From contig CM029669.1 in the NCBI GenBank assembly GCA_017311315.1, positions 6,547,055-6,611,054 of the forward strand: a DNA stretch of 64,000 nucleotides, read 5' to 3'. Under the pieces are notes generated by a model, which was not told the DNA's origin, ran no database searches, and saw nothing but the letters and a program-made list of their open reading frames with translations. The translations under genes and the position numbers were made by a program. This DNA is from Dendrocalamus latiflorus (taxonomy: Eukaryota; Streptophyta; Magnoliopsida; Poales; Poaceae). Below are positions 22,573 to 34,275 of this stretch, piece after piece. Position 1 is the first letter of the stretch; each line of letters begins with the position of its first letter.

Positions 22573-23154
22573 TGGCAAAATTAGCTACAAGACATCATAA
22601 AATGTTGGCATTTGCCCTAGCTAGGACACACTCAAATCATGGTTTGACTAGAAGACTCTAAATTTGTGGCCCTTTGCAACAAAACATCGCTGCCATAATA
22701 AAAAATCTCTCCCTTCTCCTTGGAACACCCCAAAATTTTAATTTTCAGCTTTTTAGATTGTCATTTCAGAAATTTTGAGTATTTTCTAGAATAATTATGG
22801 ATTTTAAATGCCTTTTCCAATTTTCTGAAATTTAAAAGAATTTATTCTGATTAATTAGAGATTATAACGAGTGAAAAGGGAAATTTTGGGCATATGTGAG
22901 AATGCTTTATTTGGAATATCTTATTTTCGCTGAATTTTGGAGTTAATTTGATGTTTCTTGGATGAAGAACAAAATGGCGCAATTTGGGCATATTTGAGAT
23001 ATTCTTTCTTGAGGACATAAGGATTTATTGTTGTAATCGGCCAAGTTTATAATGGCAAATGGCCATTGTTTTGGAGTGTCTTCTAGCCAAACCACGATTT
23101 TGGAGTGTCCCTAAGCAAATGCCAACAATTTACAGTCCTGTAACCAATTTTACG
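22573..23154. mobile_element. Element with about 105-bp terminal inverted repeats (unclassified)
   Basis: 22573-22678 and the complement of 23052-23154 align along their length (shared blocks GTTGGCATTTGC, GTTTG.CTAGAAGAC and GGCCATTTGC-like), so the strand could fold into a long hairpin with a 370-bp AT-rich loop. No protein is encoded. I could not identify a clean target duplication. A Mutator-type or foldback MITE is plausible. Confidence 0.6.
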
Positions 23155-23445
23155 TAAACATTTCTTAGTCCTATTGTTTAGATTTTTTGTAAACTTAGTT
23201 TTTTTATTTTTTCAGATTAAAATTTGGTGTTTTTCTTCTACTCCATGAATGGCAAATGGCCATTGTTTTGGGGTGTCTTCTAGCCAACCACGATTTTGGA
23301 GTGTTCCTGAGCAAATGCCAATATTCTACAGTAGCATGTAACCAATTTTACCTAATAGTGTTTTAGTCCCATTGTTTAGATTTGTTTTGTAAAACGTAGT
23401 GTTTTTTCTTTTTTCAGATTAAAACTTGGTGTAATTAATTGTAAT
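23052..23445. repeat. Direct duplication, period about 197 bp
   Basis: The right arm of the inverted-repeat element and the sequence after it (GGCAAATGGCCATTG at 23054) recur at 23251 with the same downstream order (TAACCAATTTTAC, TTCAGATTAAAA, TTGGTGT). A TTTATTTATTTATTTATTT microsatellite follows at about 23453. Confidence 0.75.
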
Positions 23446-23682
23446 TTCCTCTTTTATTTATTTATTTATTTATCTGCATTGTATACTAAAAGTAAAAAAG
23501 TCAAACTCTTGTACGTCATTTTATCCAAAAATATCGTTTTTTAACTTTGTTCTTTTTTGTGGATGATAAAAGATTGTGTAGGAGTTTTAAACTTTTTTTT
23601 GTAACAACATAGAAATCATTTATCTATTTAAACATAGATATTTTTCTAATAATTTATATTAGCCAAGTAGAAATAGGAAAAT

Positions 23683-23997
23683 ATGAACTGCCTTGGGACT
23701 AGGTAGCGTTCGCAAAAAATGAGTTCCCTATTCCTCATAGGGCTCAGGGCTTACTTTTATACCCATGAGGAGGCATATCACAAGGTTGACCCTAACTAGG
23801 CCTATGCTTATAGGGGCAATTGTGCCCTTTCCTTTCCCTAAGATTACATAGATGGCCCTACTCAAACCTATACACACAGGGGCAAGACCAATATTCTGTT
23901 ATGAGGCAGACCTTTGATGGGCATAAAGGGCCGCCCCCTGTTACTGGCATAAAGGGCCGAGAGAGCCCCAGTGGGGGCCATCCCCCAACAGGTTCAG
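23683..23997. mobile_element. Gypsy LTR fragment (copy B), truncated
   Basis: It matches the second part of the LTR at 27626-28009 (shared blocks GACTAGGTAGC, GGGCTTACTTTTATACCCATG, GATTACATAGATG). It ends CCCCCAACA at the same junction with integrase-coding sequence as the other copy, so both derive from one insertion. Confidence 0.7.
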
Positions 23998-24690
23998 TAC
24001 CCGATGACAATCTCGAGGCAAATCATTTATCCCAAAAGGCCAAAATGTGTACTTTGGTCAAAGGAGTGCTCTATAAATAGAGTATTCAAGGGGTTCTTAT
24101 GCGATGCATATCACAGAAAGAAGGATTGCATCTACTTCACGATATACTTGGGAGCATCTATTGAGCACATGTCTCTTACGGAACTCTGGTCGAAAAAAAC
24201 ATTCTGACAAGATTTTTACTGGTCGACAGCCCTCCATGACGCTAAAAAGTTGGTTAAGAAATGCATACAACACCAGTTTCATAGCAGGCTAATACACCAA
24301 CCGACTTAGGCTTTACGAACTATACCTCTTTGTTGGCCTTTTACGACCTATGGTCATGATATCCTAGGACCATTCCCAAAAGCATCTGGGGGTGTCGAAT
24401 TCCTTTTTGTGGCTATTGACACATTCACAACATGGATTGAAGCCGAACCTGTAACTGGGATAACAATGGAAACTACTTAAAGGTTTATAATGAGAAGCAT
24501 ACTTACTCGATTTGGAGTGCCAAGTCAAATAATTACAAATGATGGTAAGCAGTTCTTGAGTGGAGAGTTTTAAGAATTTTGCAAAGAATTATGAACCAAA
24601 TTGTGTTATGTCTCTATTGCCCATCCGCAAAGCAATGGGGCAGTCGAAAGAGTGAATGATTCTTTGCAAATCTTTGCCCATCTCATCTAC
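23998..24690 (+). pseudogene. Ty3/Gypsy integrase fragment, copy 1
   Basis: Degenerate polyprotein segment: a zinc-finger-proximal region (KMCTLVKGVLYK at about 24042, then a stop), FYWSTALHDAKKLVKKC (24212-24265), ILGPFPKASGG followed by FLFVAIDTFTTWIEAEPV (24358-24450, the first catalytic Asp region), then TRFGVPSQIITNDGKQF (24505-24553) and AHPQSNGAVERVN (24619-24660). Several stops and frame changes are present. Related to the fragment at 28010-29175. Confidence 0.82.
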
Positions 24691-24949
24691 TTAAGGGCAT
24701 TCTCTGCTGTCGTGCTCGATTGTCCGTGTTCTTCTTGTTTCTATCACTGGCATGCCACTGGTTCCCCACGTTGACCTAGTTCTTTTGCCTGTAGAGCTCC
24801 TTTGCCATCGCTGTTCGTTCGTTCGTTCACCATCATCCTCACTTGGGCATCATTATGTGAAGATGGTGCAGGTCGATGATCGCAATGACCATGGTGGTTC
24901 CTCGGCCCTGTCGAGTAGCCACAGCAGTGGGGGCGATCGCCTAGAGCCG

Positions 24950-26530
24950 ACCGTTAAAGAGCACCTGCCAAATTTGGTGGCGTGTTTGTGAACACGTTGG
25001 GCCCCTCCATCACGATGGATGAGCTGGTGGAGACCCTTGTGCATGATGGGAAGATCGCCTCCCGTAAGACCATGTGCTTGTCCACTGTGGATGAGGTGGA
25101 GTCACGGCCATGGGAGTGTTGATTGATGGTGGGAGCTCATTAAATATTTATTTTGAGTGTCTTGGATGAGATGCAAGTTCCTTGGATAGAATAAAACTTG
25201 TACGATACTCATTCCATGGGATCGTACCGAGTTCTTCAGCCAAGCCAATTGGACAAGTTTCTCTTCCTATAGGCTCACCTGTCTTCGTGGCCGTGGCCTC
25301 TTTCGCACCCATGACCCCTCAGTTTGCAGCAACAATCCACAGCCACACTGGCCTCTTCAACTCCCTCGAATCCGAAGATATATTTGGAGCGGACGTCCCT
25401 TCGCTACTTTCACCTTAAGTCTCCCTTTGGTGCCACAGGAACCGTCTTTGCTTTGGGAGCTAACAATGCATTCTTAGCTTTGCGATAGAGTGCGTCCTCC
25501 TCTACTTGAGCATACTCCACCATCCTGTCGAATAGCTTGGTCACAAACTTTATGGGCTTGCACGCGTTATACTTGGCGGGAGGGTCTCTCTGGAGGCCTC
25601 AGATGGCCGTGTTGATAATGGTAGTGTCGTTGATGTCCCTCACCTGGCAACAGATCTTCACAAAGCATTAGAAGTATTCGCAGAGCTTCTCCTCAGCTCC
25701 TGCCTTACTGTGAAGAGTTGGTCAGCGTTGACCCGCTCTACATAGTTCCCTTGGAAGTTATTGTGCATGAGGTCGTGGACTTGCTCCCACGCGTATACAG
25801 ACCCTGGGGTGATGGTGAAGAACATGAGTGCCATCCCTTGGAGAGCGAGGGGTAACCCCTTGGCCTTCGTCGTGTCATCTCCCCCTGCTACTTCGATTGC
25901 AGTTAGTGTCGCATTTGTACGCCTCCATCGTCGACATTTTGATGTCCTCCGGCCAAGCTGATTGTTGCAGACCTGCGAAGAGGTGCGACTTTGGGTCCAA
26001 TCGGCGAGACGTCCTATCTGGAGTGTTGTGCAGTGTCGTTGCACCATCCATGACTGCCTCAGCACTGGTTGTTGCCGCCCCTTGGGCTCCTCTCACGGGC
26101 ACTAGCTGGCTTCAACTCTCTTGCAGCTCGTGCATGGTCCTCCGTAGGCCTGCTAACTCCCACTGTAGCATTTGATGAAGCAGCTCTAAAGTACCTACGC
26201 CTAATCTAAGGGTCAGAGGAGACACACCCTCCGCCATAGGTACGGCGACAACAGCAGCGCCGACATTGGCGTGAGCCACTGTTGTTAAGCCCTCCACCTA
26301 CCGCACCACCACTGTTGAGCCCTCCGCCTATCGCCACTTGGATGTTGTCGTACCAGTGCTTGTTTACCCCGAGGGTGGGATCGCTCCACCCGCTGCCTCT
26401 GTGGCTCTTGCGGTGATGATCTCAGGCGTGGTGCTTCTCCTTCTCTTTGTGACCGGTGTTAATGATTCCTTAGGGGCCGACACCATCATTGGGGTCAAGG
26501 TCGCTGCCTTCTTCGGCACGCCATCGCCTC
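24950..26530 (-). pseudogene. Ty3/Gypsy gag remnant
   Basis: The clearest part is a 135-codon open stretch (25658-26065). Its GDDTTKAKGLPLALQGMAL, YAWEQVHDLMHNNFQGNY and LFTVRQ segments follow the Retrotrans_gag pattern (capsid domain of plant Gypsy elements). The remainder is frameshifted. A tRNA-primer-binding-like site follows on the same strand's upstream side at 26565-26591, which fixes orientation. It lies head-to-head with plus-strand polymerase fragments, so at least two Gypsy elements or an inversion are involved. Confidence 0.75.
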
Positions 26531-26564
26531 TCTGGCAGGGTTCACCTTAGCTTGTAACTTTGCA

Positions 26565-26591
26565 CGTTGTCCCCACGGACGGTGCCAACTA
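26565..26591 (-). other. Gypsy primer-binding site
   Basis: On the minus strand the LTR end is followed by GTTGGCACCGTCCGTGGGGA, the primer-binding/leader sequence common just after the 5' LTR in many plant Gypsy elements. Confidence 0.6.
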
Positions 26592-26690
26592 TTGTGGTTA
26601 TTCACCAAATAGTACAAACAGGGCTGCCAGGGAGTCACTTAGGCGGCCTCCTCGAGGCTCGATGAGTGTGGGGAAAACATGAACTGCACT
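26592..26690 (-). mobile_element. Gypsy LTR fragment (copy A), truncated
   Basis: It matches the first 100 bp of the LTR at 27626-28009 (TGTGGTTA..CACCAAA, GAGTCACTTAGGC) and stops at ATGAACTGC. Copy B at 23683 begins at that same point, so the two fragments together make up one LTR. Confidence 0.65.
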
Positions 26691-26694
26691 TAAT

Positions 26695-27625
26695 ATATCT
26701 AGCTGCCATGGCACCGGTAGTAAGCACAATATTGGTTGCAGAACGCGAAGGCATCCAATGACTAGTTTACTACATTAGCAAAGTTTTACATAGGCCTAAG
26801 GAGCACTACCTTCAGGTTCAAAAACTTTTATATGCCCTCCTTATGTCTTCAAGGAAACCAAGGCATTATTTTCAGGTGCACAAAATTATTGTGCTGTCTA
26901 AATTTCCCTTAGGAGAGGTCCTCTAGAATAGGGAAGCAGTGAGACGCATGGCAAAATGGTCTATCGAACTTGGGGTGTTCGACCTCTATTTCATGTCCTG
27001 AACGGTCATTAAATGCTAGATCTTGGGAGACTTTTTCACCAAATGGATAAATCCTAAATCTATTTAGGATCCCTAGTATAATTCCCATGACCAGTGAATG
27101 ATGTACTTTGATGGGTCACTTACGCTTAGTGGCTCAGGGGCTAGGGTGTTCTTGAAATCTCCTATGGGAGAGACCTTAAAGTATGCTGGTCAATTAAACT
27201 TTCTAGCCGTTAATAACGTGGCTGAATACGAAGGTTGTTGGCTAGCATGCGAGCCGTGAAAGTGCTCTGAATTCGATGACTACTCGTGAGAGGAGACTTT
27301 CAACTAGTCATGAATCAGGTCAGAAAGAGTTTTAGTGCCCTAATTCGAGCATGTCTTAGGTACTTCTCAGAAGTCAGAAAGTTTGAAAAGCATTTTTTGG
27401 TTTCGATATACAATATATTCCTTAAAAGGATAATTTTCTCGTTGATCAGTTGGTTCGAATGGCTTCTTCTCGATCACAAGTACCGGAAGGAGTCTTCCTG
27501 GAATAGCTCTAGAAGCTATCTTTGGTCAAAACACAAGAAATAAGTCCTAATGAGATAGCCTCTCTAGAATACGAGGATACTTGGATGGGACCCATCTACG
27601 AGTATCTTCAAAAGGGTTTTGTTGT
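26695..27625 (+). pseudogene. Ty3/Gypsy RNase H-region fragment
   Basis: Recognisable blocks are VYYISKVLHRPKEHYLQVQKLLYALLMSSRK (26770-26865), RMAKWSIELGVFDLYF (26950-26995), MYFDGSLTLSGSGARVFL with the RNase H Asp (27100-27160) and NNVAEYEG (27210-27235), followed by a GPIYEYLQKG segment (27590-27616). Stops occur throughout. It runs in frame order into the integrase part at 28010 once the LTR in between is skipped. Confidence 0.8.
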
Positions 27626-28009
27626 GGTTACACACCAAACAGTATGAACAGGGCTACCTAGGAGTCACTTAGGCAACCTCCCAGGGGCCCGCATGAGTGT
27701 AGGAAAATGTGAACTGCCTTCGGACTAGGTAGCTTTTCCCAAAAGATGAGTTCCCAGTCCCCATAGGGCTTAGGGCTTACTTTTATACCCATGGGGAGGC
27801 ATATTACAAGGTTGACCTTAACTGGGCCTTTGTTTACAGGGGCAAATGTGCCCTTTCCTTTCACTAAGATTACATAGATGCCCCTACTCAGACCTACACA
27901 CATTGGGGCAAGACCAGTATTCTGTTATGTGGTAGGATTTTGGTGGGCCGGTTGCCCCTGTTACTGGCATAATGGATCGAGAGAGCCCCGATAGGGGCCA
28001 TCCCCTAAT
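27626..28009. mobile_element. Gypsy-type solo LTR inserted in pol
   Basis: It begins TGTTGTGGTTACACACC and ends CCCCTAATA (CCCCCAACA in the duplicate). It separates YEYLQKG from VPDDDIE, which are adjacent in related Gypsy polyproteins. The 5-bp target duplication is decayed (GGTTT versus GGTGC). It is the same LTR as the two fragments flanking the minus-strand gag remnant. Confidence 0.65.
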
Positions 28010-29175
28010 AGGTGCAGTACCCGATGACGATATTGAGGTAGATCGTTTATCCTAAAGACCAAAATGTATACTTTGGTCGAAGGAGTACTCTATAAACGGA
28101 GTACTCAAGGGGTTCTCATGCGATGCTTTTTGCAGAAATAAGGATTGCATCTACTTCACGATATACATGGGGCCATTTGTGGAGGACATGTCTCCTATAG
28201 AATGCTAGTCAGAAAAACCTTCTGACAAGGTTTTTACTGGTCGATAGCCCTCCATGACGCTAAAGAGTTGGTTAAAAATGTGTACAATGTCAGTTTCATA
28301 GCAGGCAAATGCACCAATCGGCTCAGGCTTTACAGACTATGCCTCTTTCTTGGCTTTTTGCGACCTGGAGTCTTGATATCCTAGGACTATTCCTAAAAGC
28401 ACCTGGGGAATTCAAATCCTTTTTATGGCTATTGACACATTCACAAATGGATTGAAGCCGAACATGTTACCGGGATAACAACAGAAGCCGCTAAAAGTAT
28501 TATGATGAGAAGCGTAATTACTTAATTTGGAGTGCCAAGTTGAATAATTATAGATAATGGTAAGCAATTCTTGAGTGTTAAGTTTCAGGAATTTTACGAA
28601 GAATTAGGTACCAAGTTGTGTAATGCCTATATCGCCATCCCTAAAGCAATGGGACAGTTGAAAGAGCGAATGGCCAAATAATATATGGGATTAAAATCCA
28701 GTTCTTTGACCAGCTTGTAATGTGCTTAGGGGCTTGGGTACAAGAATTTTTAGTATTATGGGCAATTCGCATGACTTCCAATTGGGCAACAGATGAAACA
28801 CCCAGCATGCTTCCTCAAGAACTAAAGATTTGGTTGACAAGGGTCGAGAACTTCAACAACTCCAACCAAGAGCAACTTCAAGCAGATGACATTAACCTAC
28901 TCGAAGAGAAGAGGAATCAAGCCTTAATCCATTTGGTGGTCTACCAACAAGCCCTGCGTAAATACTGCAATCAAAGGTCCAATTTCACAGCCTTGTTGCA
29001 AGTGATTTGGTATTGAAGAAAATTCAATCCCAATAATCGAACAAACTTTCTCTCAAGTGGGAAGGTCCTTACATAGTGGTCGAAGTTACACGACTAGGTT
29101 CGGTATGACTAGCTATGAAAGACGGCCAAATCCTCTCAAACTCTTGGAATACAGACCAACTACGTAAATTCTATA
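28010..29175 (+). pseudogene. Ty3/Gypsy integrase and pol C-terminus, copy 2
   Basis: KMYTLVEGVLYKRSTQGVLM (28068-28130) leads into FYWS.ALHDAKELVK, then FLFMAIDTFT (28420-28445) and FGVPS (28530). From 28800 to 29020 an open stretch carries NNSNQEQLQADDINLLEEKRNQ, typical of the end of plant Gypsy pol, followed by KWEGPYIVVEV and the terminal NSWNTDQLRKFY (29140-29175). Frameshifts are common. The Tat-type arrangement (pol followed by a further ORF) is supported by the antisense gene downstream. Confidence 0.85.
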
Positions 29176-29292
29176 TATAACATTTCTACTCTTTCAATAA
29201 AGTGTTTAGTTTTATCCATTCTTTATTGTCGTATATTGAGTAGGGGTTCCTCTTTAGTTTGTTTGACCACTTTTGGTAAACTCAATTCGTTC

Positions 29293-29706
29293 AACCTGAT
29301 CGGAGAAGGAAACATCACCTAGTTGATGTCTTTCCTTTCTGCATATGGTACTGCCCACTTGAAGGAACTTCCTAATGTTGCACTATTTCTAACTCTTGCT
29401 GTCAGCAGAAAACATTTGACTTTACTAAGACCTGTCGAACAGATTTAACTTGGATGATTGAGTGTTTATCTTATTCTCGTTTATGCTCTCGATTTGATTA
29501 ACCTAGTCGAAGAAAGGTAATATCACCAAGTCAAAACCTTTCCTTTCTGCATGTGGTCCTGCCCACTAGAAGGAACTTCTTAATGTTGACTCATTCCTAA
29601 CTTTTGCTATCAGGACATAACAATTGAAGTCAACAATGATAGTTGGATAAACTACTCTGTGTTCCACAAACCCTAGTCTTTACTATTTGCTTAGTTTATT
29701 TGTATA
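29293..29706. repeat. Tandem duplication (about 207 bp) after Gypsy pol
   Basis: AACCTGATCGGAGAAGG at 29293 and AACCTAGTCGAAGAAAGG at 29500 start two copies that share CCTTTCTGCAT.TGG and CCCACT.GAAGGAACTTC. Repeats between pol and the extra ORF are common in Tat-lineage elements. Confidence 0.75.
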
Positions 29707-29929
29707 AACTAAGTAAATAGTTGGGGGTTAGGATAGACTTATTAATATAACTTCAATTCTTAGTCTAAGTTTTTCTTCCATTTCTTTATTGTCTTACGAG
29801 TTATTAACTACTCAATAAGATAATTTGCAGGAAAAGAAAGATTAAAACTTTATTAATAAGAGACTTGTCTTTACAAGTTTCCTATTACAGACTACTCTGA
29901 CGAAGGAGATCCAATTTACATCTCCTCCG

Positions 29930-32900
29930 TGACCTTCTGGCTGACTGGAGTTGAAGTCATCCTCAATTGGTCAAAGATTGAGGCTTTGGTTGTATGCTTT
30001 GAGTTTTGCCATCACATAGCTTACTGCACATTTGACCCTCTTTCAGCGAGTCGCCTGGTTGCTCTTCAAAGTAGTTATTAGCTTCCCTATGACTTCAACT
30101 TGTTGAATCATATTCGACTGGGTAGTCGTGGTGTCTTTAAGAGGAGTGACCTACTTAGCACCGAGCCCACCGAGTACATTGTTGAAAAGTGAGATGTTGT
30201 CTTGAACATTGGTCTTCATCGACTTTGTCTCCTCTTGACTATCAGTTGAAACTTCTTGGATTAGCTTTATTTTGACTACTACCTCTGCAAATAGAGTAAA
30301 GCTAGTCAGAAAATACTCCTTAAAGACTAGTAATAGAACTGGTCGTAGGTAAAGAATTCCATACCTACCAATCGAGACTCAAGCTTCTTGACCTCATTCC
30401 CATGAGAGACAACATTGTTTTTATACTGCACTTCCCACAACTTGATCTTCTGGTCTTTTTCTTTGCTAAGATAGGAGAACTCACTGATCACTATAGCCTT
30501 TTGTTCGACCTTAGTGCAAAGCTTACCCATTTCAACCACTTTATCTATTAAAAGAAACAAGTTAGAGAAAGACAAGAAAGTTCATTTAAACAGTCTTAAG
30601 TTCAGAACTTACTATTTGTTTCATCTCACAACTTGTTAGTTGTAGAATTGGCCTTCAAAAGCTTTATTAATAAGTTTGTATTTTCTTTCCCTAGCTTCTG
30701 CGTCTTGACCTTCTCGTTGTTGAGTGTGTCAGCTAAGCACTTTTTGTCGCTCTTAACCTGCAAAGGTTAAAGATAAGACATGAGAACTGAGTAGGTAGTC
30801 AAAATATAAAAGACTGCATGTGACAATGACTTACCATTCCTCCATCTTCTCGTAGAGTTCAATATTTTATTGTCGTAAGAGCATAAGTTGTTTGTGGTAT
30901 TCAGCTACAGTAATAATATTTTCCAAAGCTCTCTAAATAAAGAAGATAGTGAGAAGCCAGAAAAACCAATTATAAGACTAGTTCAGTATTAGATGCTTAC
31001 GTTCATGCTTGTTCGAGCAAACTTGGCAAGTACCCATTGGGGATCCTTGAGTTGATCAAGCTCTTCAACTTTGTCCCACGACACCTTTTCAAGGCGCTCA
31101 TCGTCAAAGACATTCCCTTTGTTGGAAATATCCTTGGGGTAAGGAACTCAGTTTTGAGATCGATATGAAGAAAATCCCACTACAATAGTAGAGTTAAAAA
31201 ACTTAGAGAAGAAATTGGGGGTGCTCTTGTTCTTCTTCTACAGCTCCTCCTTGGATATTAGGAGGAACGTCCTCGACGATTTCCTACCAAGCGTTGAAGT
31301 CAAAGGTACTCCTCCAATTTCTTGGCTGGATGCTTCTGCCCTGTCTTCTGCTACTTTTGCTTCTATCTCTATGATAGCTTCAGTGATCGTAGTCGCTTTA
31401 GCTCCAACTATTGCACTCCACTTCGGGAGTAGAGGTCGATTCTTCAACCATCTTCTCTACCCGTCTCTACGATTGCAGGAAGATGTAGGAGGCTTCTCGA
31501 TAGAGGAGCTGTGCTAAAAGGACAGCACATCGGCCTTATAGAGACAAAAAGGGTGAAATGCAGTACTTATTGCTTTTTAATTACATACCTTATTTTCTTG
31601 GCTTTAATCGTGAATCCAAAAGAAACCTTCCCTAAGGAAGATTTCTTCGACTTCTTCTCTATGACCATCTGGTCGTTGAGGAGTAGGGACTTTTTTGACC
31701 ATGTCTGATCGAAAGTCCTGAGCAAGTGTTATTTCTCCTTCTACTTCCTGCCCCTCCTAATGATCGAAACCAATTTCGACCATCTTAGGAGCATCTTCCC
31801 TTTTGATCATAGGTTCTGCTGCAGCAGTCTCTTTCACAAAAGATACAAAATTTCTCTAGTTCTCCTTTTCAAGTTGCTTAACAAGTCATGAGAAGTGTCA
31901 TCTTAAAAAGTTTTGTCATCATAATAGTAAGGTACTTTGATCTTGGGAGCTTTTTGCTCTAACATGACCGGCCCTCTTTGCTCTATTGCAATTATGTCTG
32001 CAAAGAATTTCTTGATAGCACCAGATGACTGAGGAGCAGCCCTTGAACTCCCGCCTTGCTTGTCGGTAGTTTTCACCAGCCGACACCTTTTGGCTGGAGG
32101 AGCTTTAACTTCCTCCATCCCTTTTCCGACAACCATCAGTTCGACCGCCTAGTCATCCTGACGGTTTGTCATGCCTACTTTTTGCAAGAAGGAAGAACGT
32201 TACTTAGTCATTTCATATGACTATGGGGTCCTAAAGATGAAGTCGATTTTTGATTACCTTTAGGCATTCTTCCCTCTCTTCGGTGGATACATCCACCAAA
32301 ATATGAGGAGTCTCAACATCGAGTAAGGGAGCTTTCTCATAGATGAGCTTGACTCGGGTGTCAATTCCGCTAGTGGAAGATCTGCATAGACAATAAAGCA
32401 ATCAACAATTAAAAAGCTTAAAATTAACCAAAAAAGTGGTTTGATTGTGGTTTACCTTTCTCGTAGTCCTTGGTCGTATCTTTAGCCCTCGAGTACATCC
32501 ACATAGGATGTGCTCATCTCTTTAGGGGCTAATACGACGTGTGATGAAATCCTTCACTACATGCCAACCGGTAAACCCCCTTATCCTTTAAATCTTTTAT
32601 AGCTTGAATGTAGAGGCCTATCTGAGTAAGATCCTTGGGAACCAAATCCTAGGAAGGATTCTTCTCTGCAGCCTTCCCCACAAAAGAAAGGTTGTCTTCA
32701 CTGGTCGTTTTCCAGTAGAACCATTTCTTCTTCCATATCGGCCATGAAGACCGAGTGAACATCTGGATGTATTCCTTCGCCTTACCATCATGGAGCTTTA
32801 GAACACAGCTCCTGGCAATCCCAACCTGTTTGCTCATTTCGTAATAGTATCAAAAGAGCTCCAGATCTGGAGGAATATCCAGATAAGTTGGGCCTCACAT

Positions 32901-33170
32901 AGGTACACGAATACACTTATCATGGTGATAGAATTGGAAACGAGATTCACTAATTCCACTCCAGAATACTCAAGTACTTTGTGAGGAAAGGATGCTCATA
33001 GTAAGCTTAAAATACTGGAATTTTCCCAATTTCCCCTGATGGGCAATGCTTTCGATAGCCTCAATCCACTTCTCAAATTTCCTTGAAGGGATCTTCTCAG
33101 CAGTGACCAAGGCCTTCATCTTCACAGCATCCATCTTCGACACTGGCCAATCAGAATAGGTTCCAACCAT
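29930..33170 (-). pseudogene. Antisense extra ORF of a Tat-type Gypsy element (gypsy-type transposon domain)
   Basis: Read leftwards from 33170 there is a degraded protein with an N-terminal domain resembling PF04195 (putative gypsy-type transposon). Visible pieces are SDWPVSKMDAVKMKALV, then a YSGVELVNLVSNSI block (about 32970-32930), EMSKQVGIARSC and WPIWKKKWFYWK (32837-32700). The middle is Lys/Pro-rich (31903-32136), with PPAKRCRL. The C-terminal part is coiled-coil-like, with a clear stretch of charged heptads at 30327-30575. Family proteins of this type are encoded by Tat-lineage Gypsy elements downstream of pol; their function is unknown. Many stops are present. Confidence 0.68.
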
Positions 33171-33268
33171 TTCTCTAAGTGGTTGGTTTGGGTTTGGAAA
33201 AAATCAGAAGGAAGGAGATGACTTGGTTGGCAGTAGAAAACTCGAAGAGCAGCGAAACTGAAGGGGAA

Positions 33269-33503
33269 TGTAATATCTCTTAAATATGGCCTTAGGCTGT
33301 AACTTGAGAGGGGCAATGAATCAATCTATTATCTCATCCCCTTTTCTCTACTTCTCCTACCCTGACTTTAGCGCCTCTCTTGTGTGCCTCTTCTTCTACC
33401 CTGACGTATGCCATGGCTCCTCTACGATGACGCAAAGGTCCTGGCAGCTGACCTCTAGTGTTTCACGACTACTGCTTATGCTCTTTGATCCGTGGTCATG
33501 ACA
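33269..33503 (+). mobile_element. Short LTR (about 235 bp) followed by a primer-binding site
   Basis: It starts TGTAATATC after a purine-rich AACTGAAGGGGAA and ends CATGACA, followed by TGGTATTAGAGCC (33508-33520), which is complementary to the initiator-tRNA 3' end with one change. A Gypsy gag remnant follows, so this is a 5' LTR. I found no matching LTR downstream in the window. Confidence 0.55.
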
Positions 33504-34275
33504 ACTTGGTATTAGAGCCAATGATAGGGAGTTCTGAGTTAACCATCTTAATAGATTAATTCACGAAATTCACTATGTCCATCACTTAGAAGATCGATGA
33601 GATCAAGACTGGCTCTCTTTAGAACTTGGGCACATAAAGCATTGGATGACTGCATTAGAAAAATGATCAAGGGATGGGTTGTGGCAGCTTTCGCCAGGGT
33701 TGGTGCCATCGTGGCCCCCTCCACGAGTGCAAACATAGGGGAGCAGCTCTAACAACGGCCATAGCGCTTTGAGATTTCATAATTGATGTTTCCCACATTT
33801 GATGGCAAGGAAGATGCCGTGAGTTCACTCAACCATTTCAAGCAATTCTTTAGAGGACAATAGGCACTTGAGCATGAAAAAGTTTAGTTGGCTTCATACC
33901 ATCTAGTGGGCTAAGTGCAGCAGATATATTATCAACTGGAATGAGATGGGGGTGAAGTGTCATGGTGCAAATTCAAGGAGTATTGTAATCTTCACTTCGG
34001 CTCTCCAATTCAAAACAATTTCTAGGGAGAATTGGTGAAGCTTCAAGACACCACGTCTATTGAGGATTATCAGGAAAAGTTTCTTGCCCTCCTCTGCCAT
34101 GTAGACCCAATGCTAGCGCAGCAACGAGTGTAGCGTTTTACATCGGGTCTTGTGCAAACAATTTGAGCAGACTTAGAATTGCAACGCCTGGTTAACTTGT
34201 AGTTAGTAATGGCTCTTACCCATGCTTATGAGAAGCAGCACACATTGGCCAGTGCGATGCCAAAACCTGTTGATC
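33504..34275 (+). pseudogene. Ty3/Gypsy gag remnant (different lineage)
   Basis: Translated in pieces: FPTFDGKEDAV..LNHFKQFF (33787-33850), KV.LASYHLVG.VQQIYYQLE (33880-33945), WCKFKEYCNLHFGSPIQ (33960-34020), TSIEDYQEKFLALLC (34045-34095) and QQRV.RFTSGL (34120-34150). This is the capsid domain pattern of chromovirus-like plant Gypsy gag. Stops are frequent (at 33868 and 33890, for example). Confidence 0.75.
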
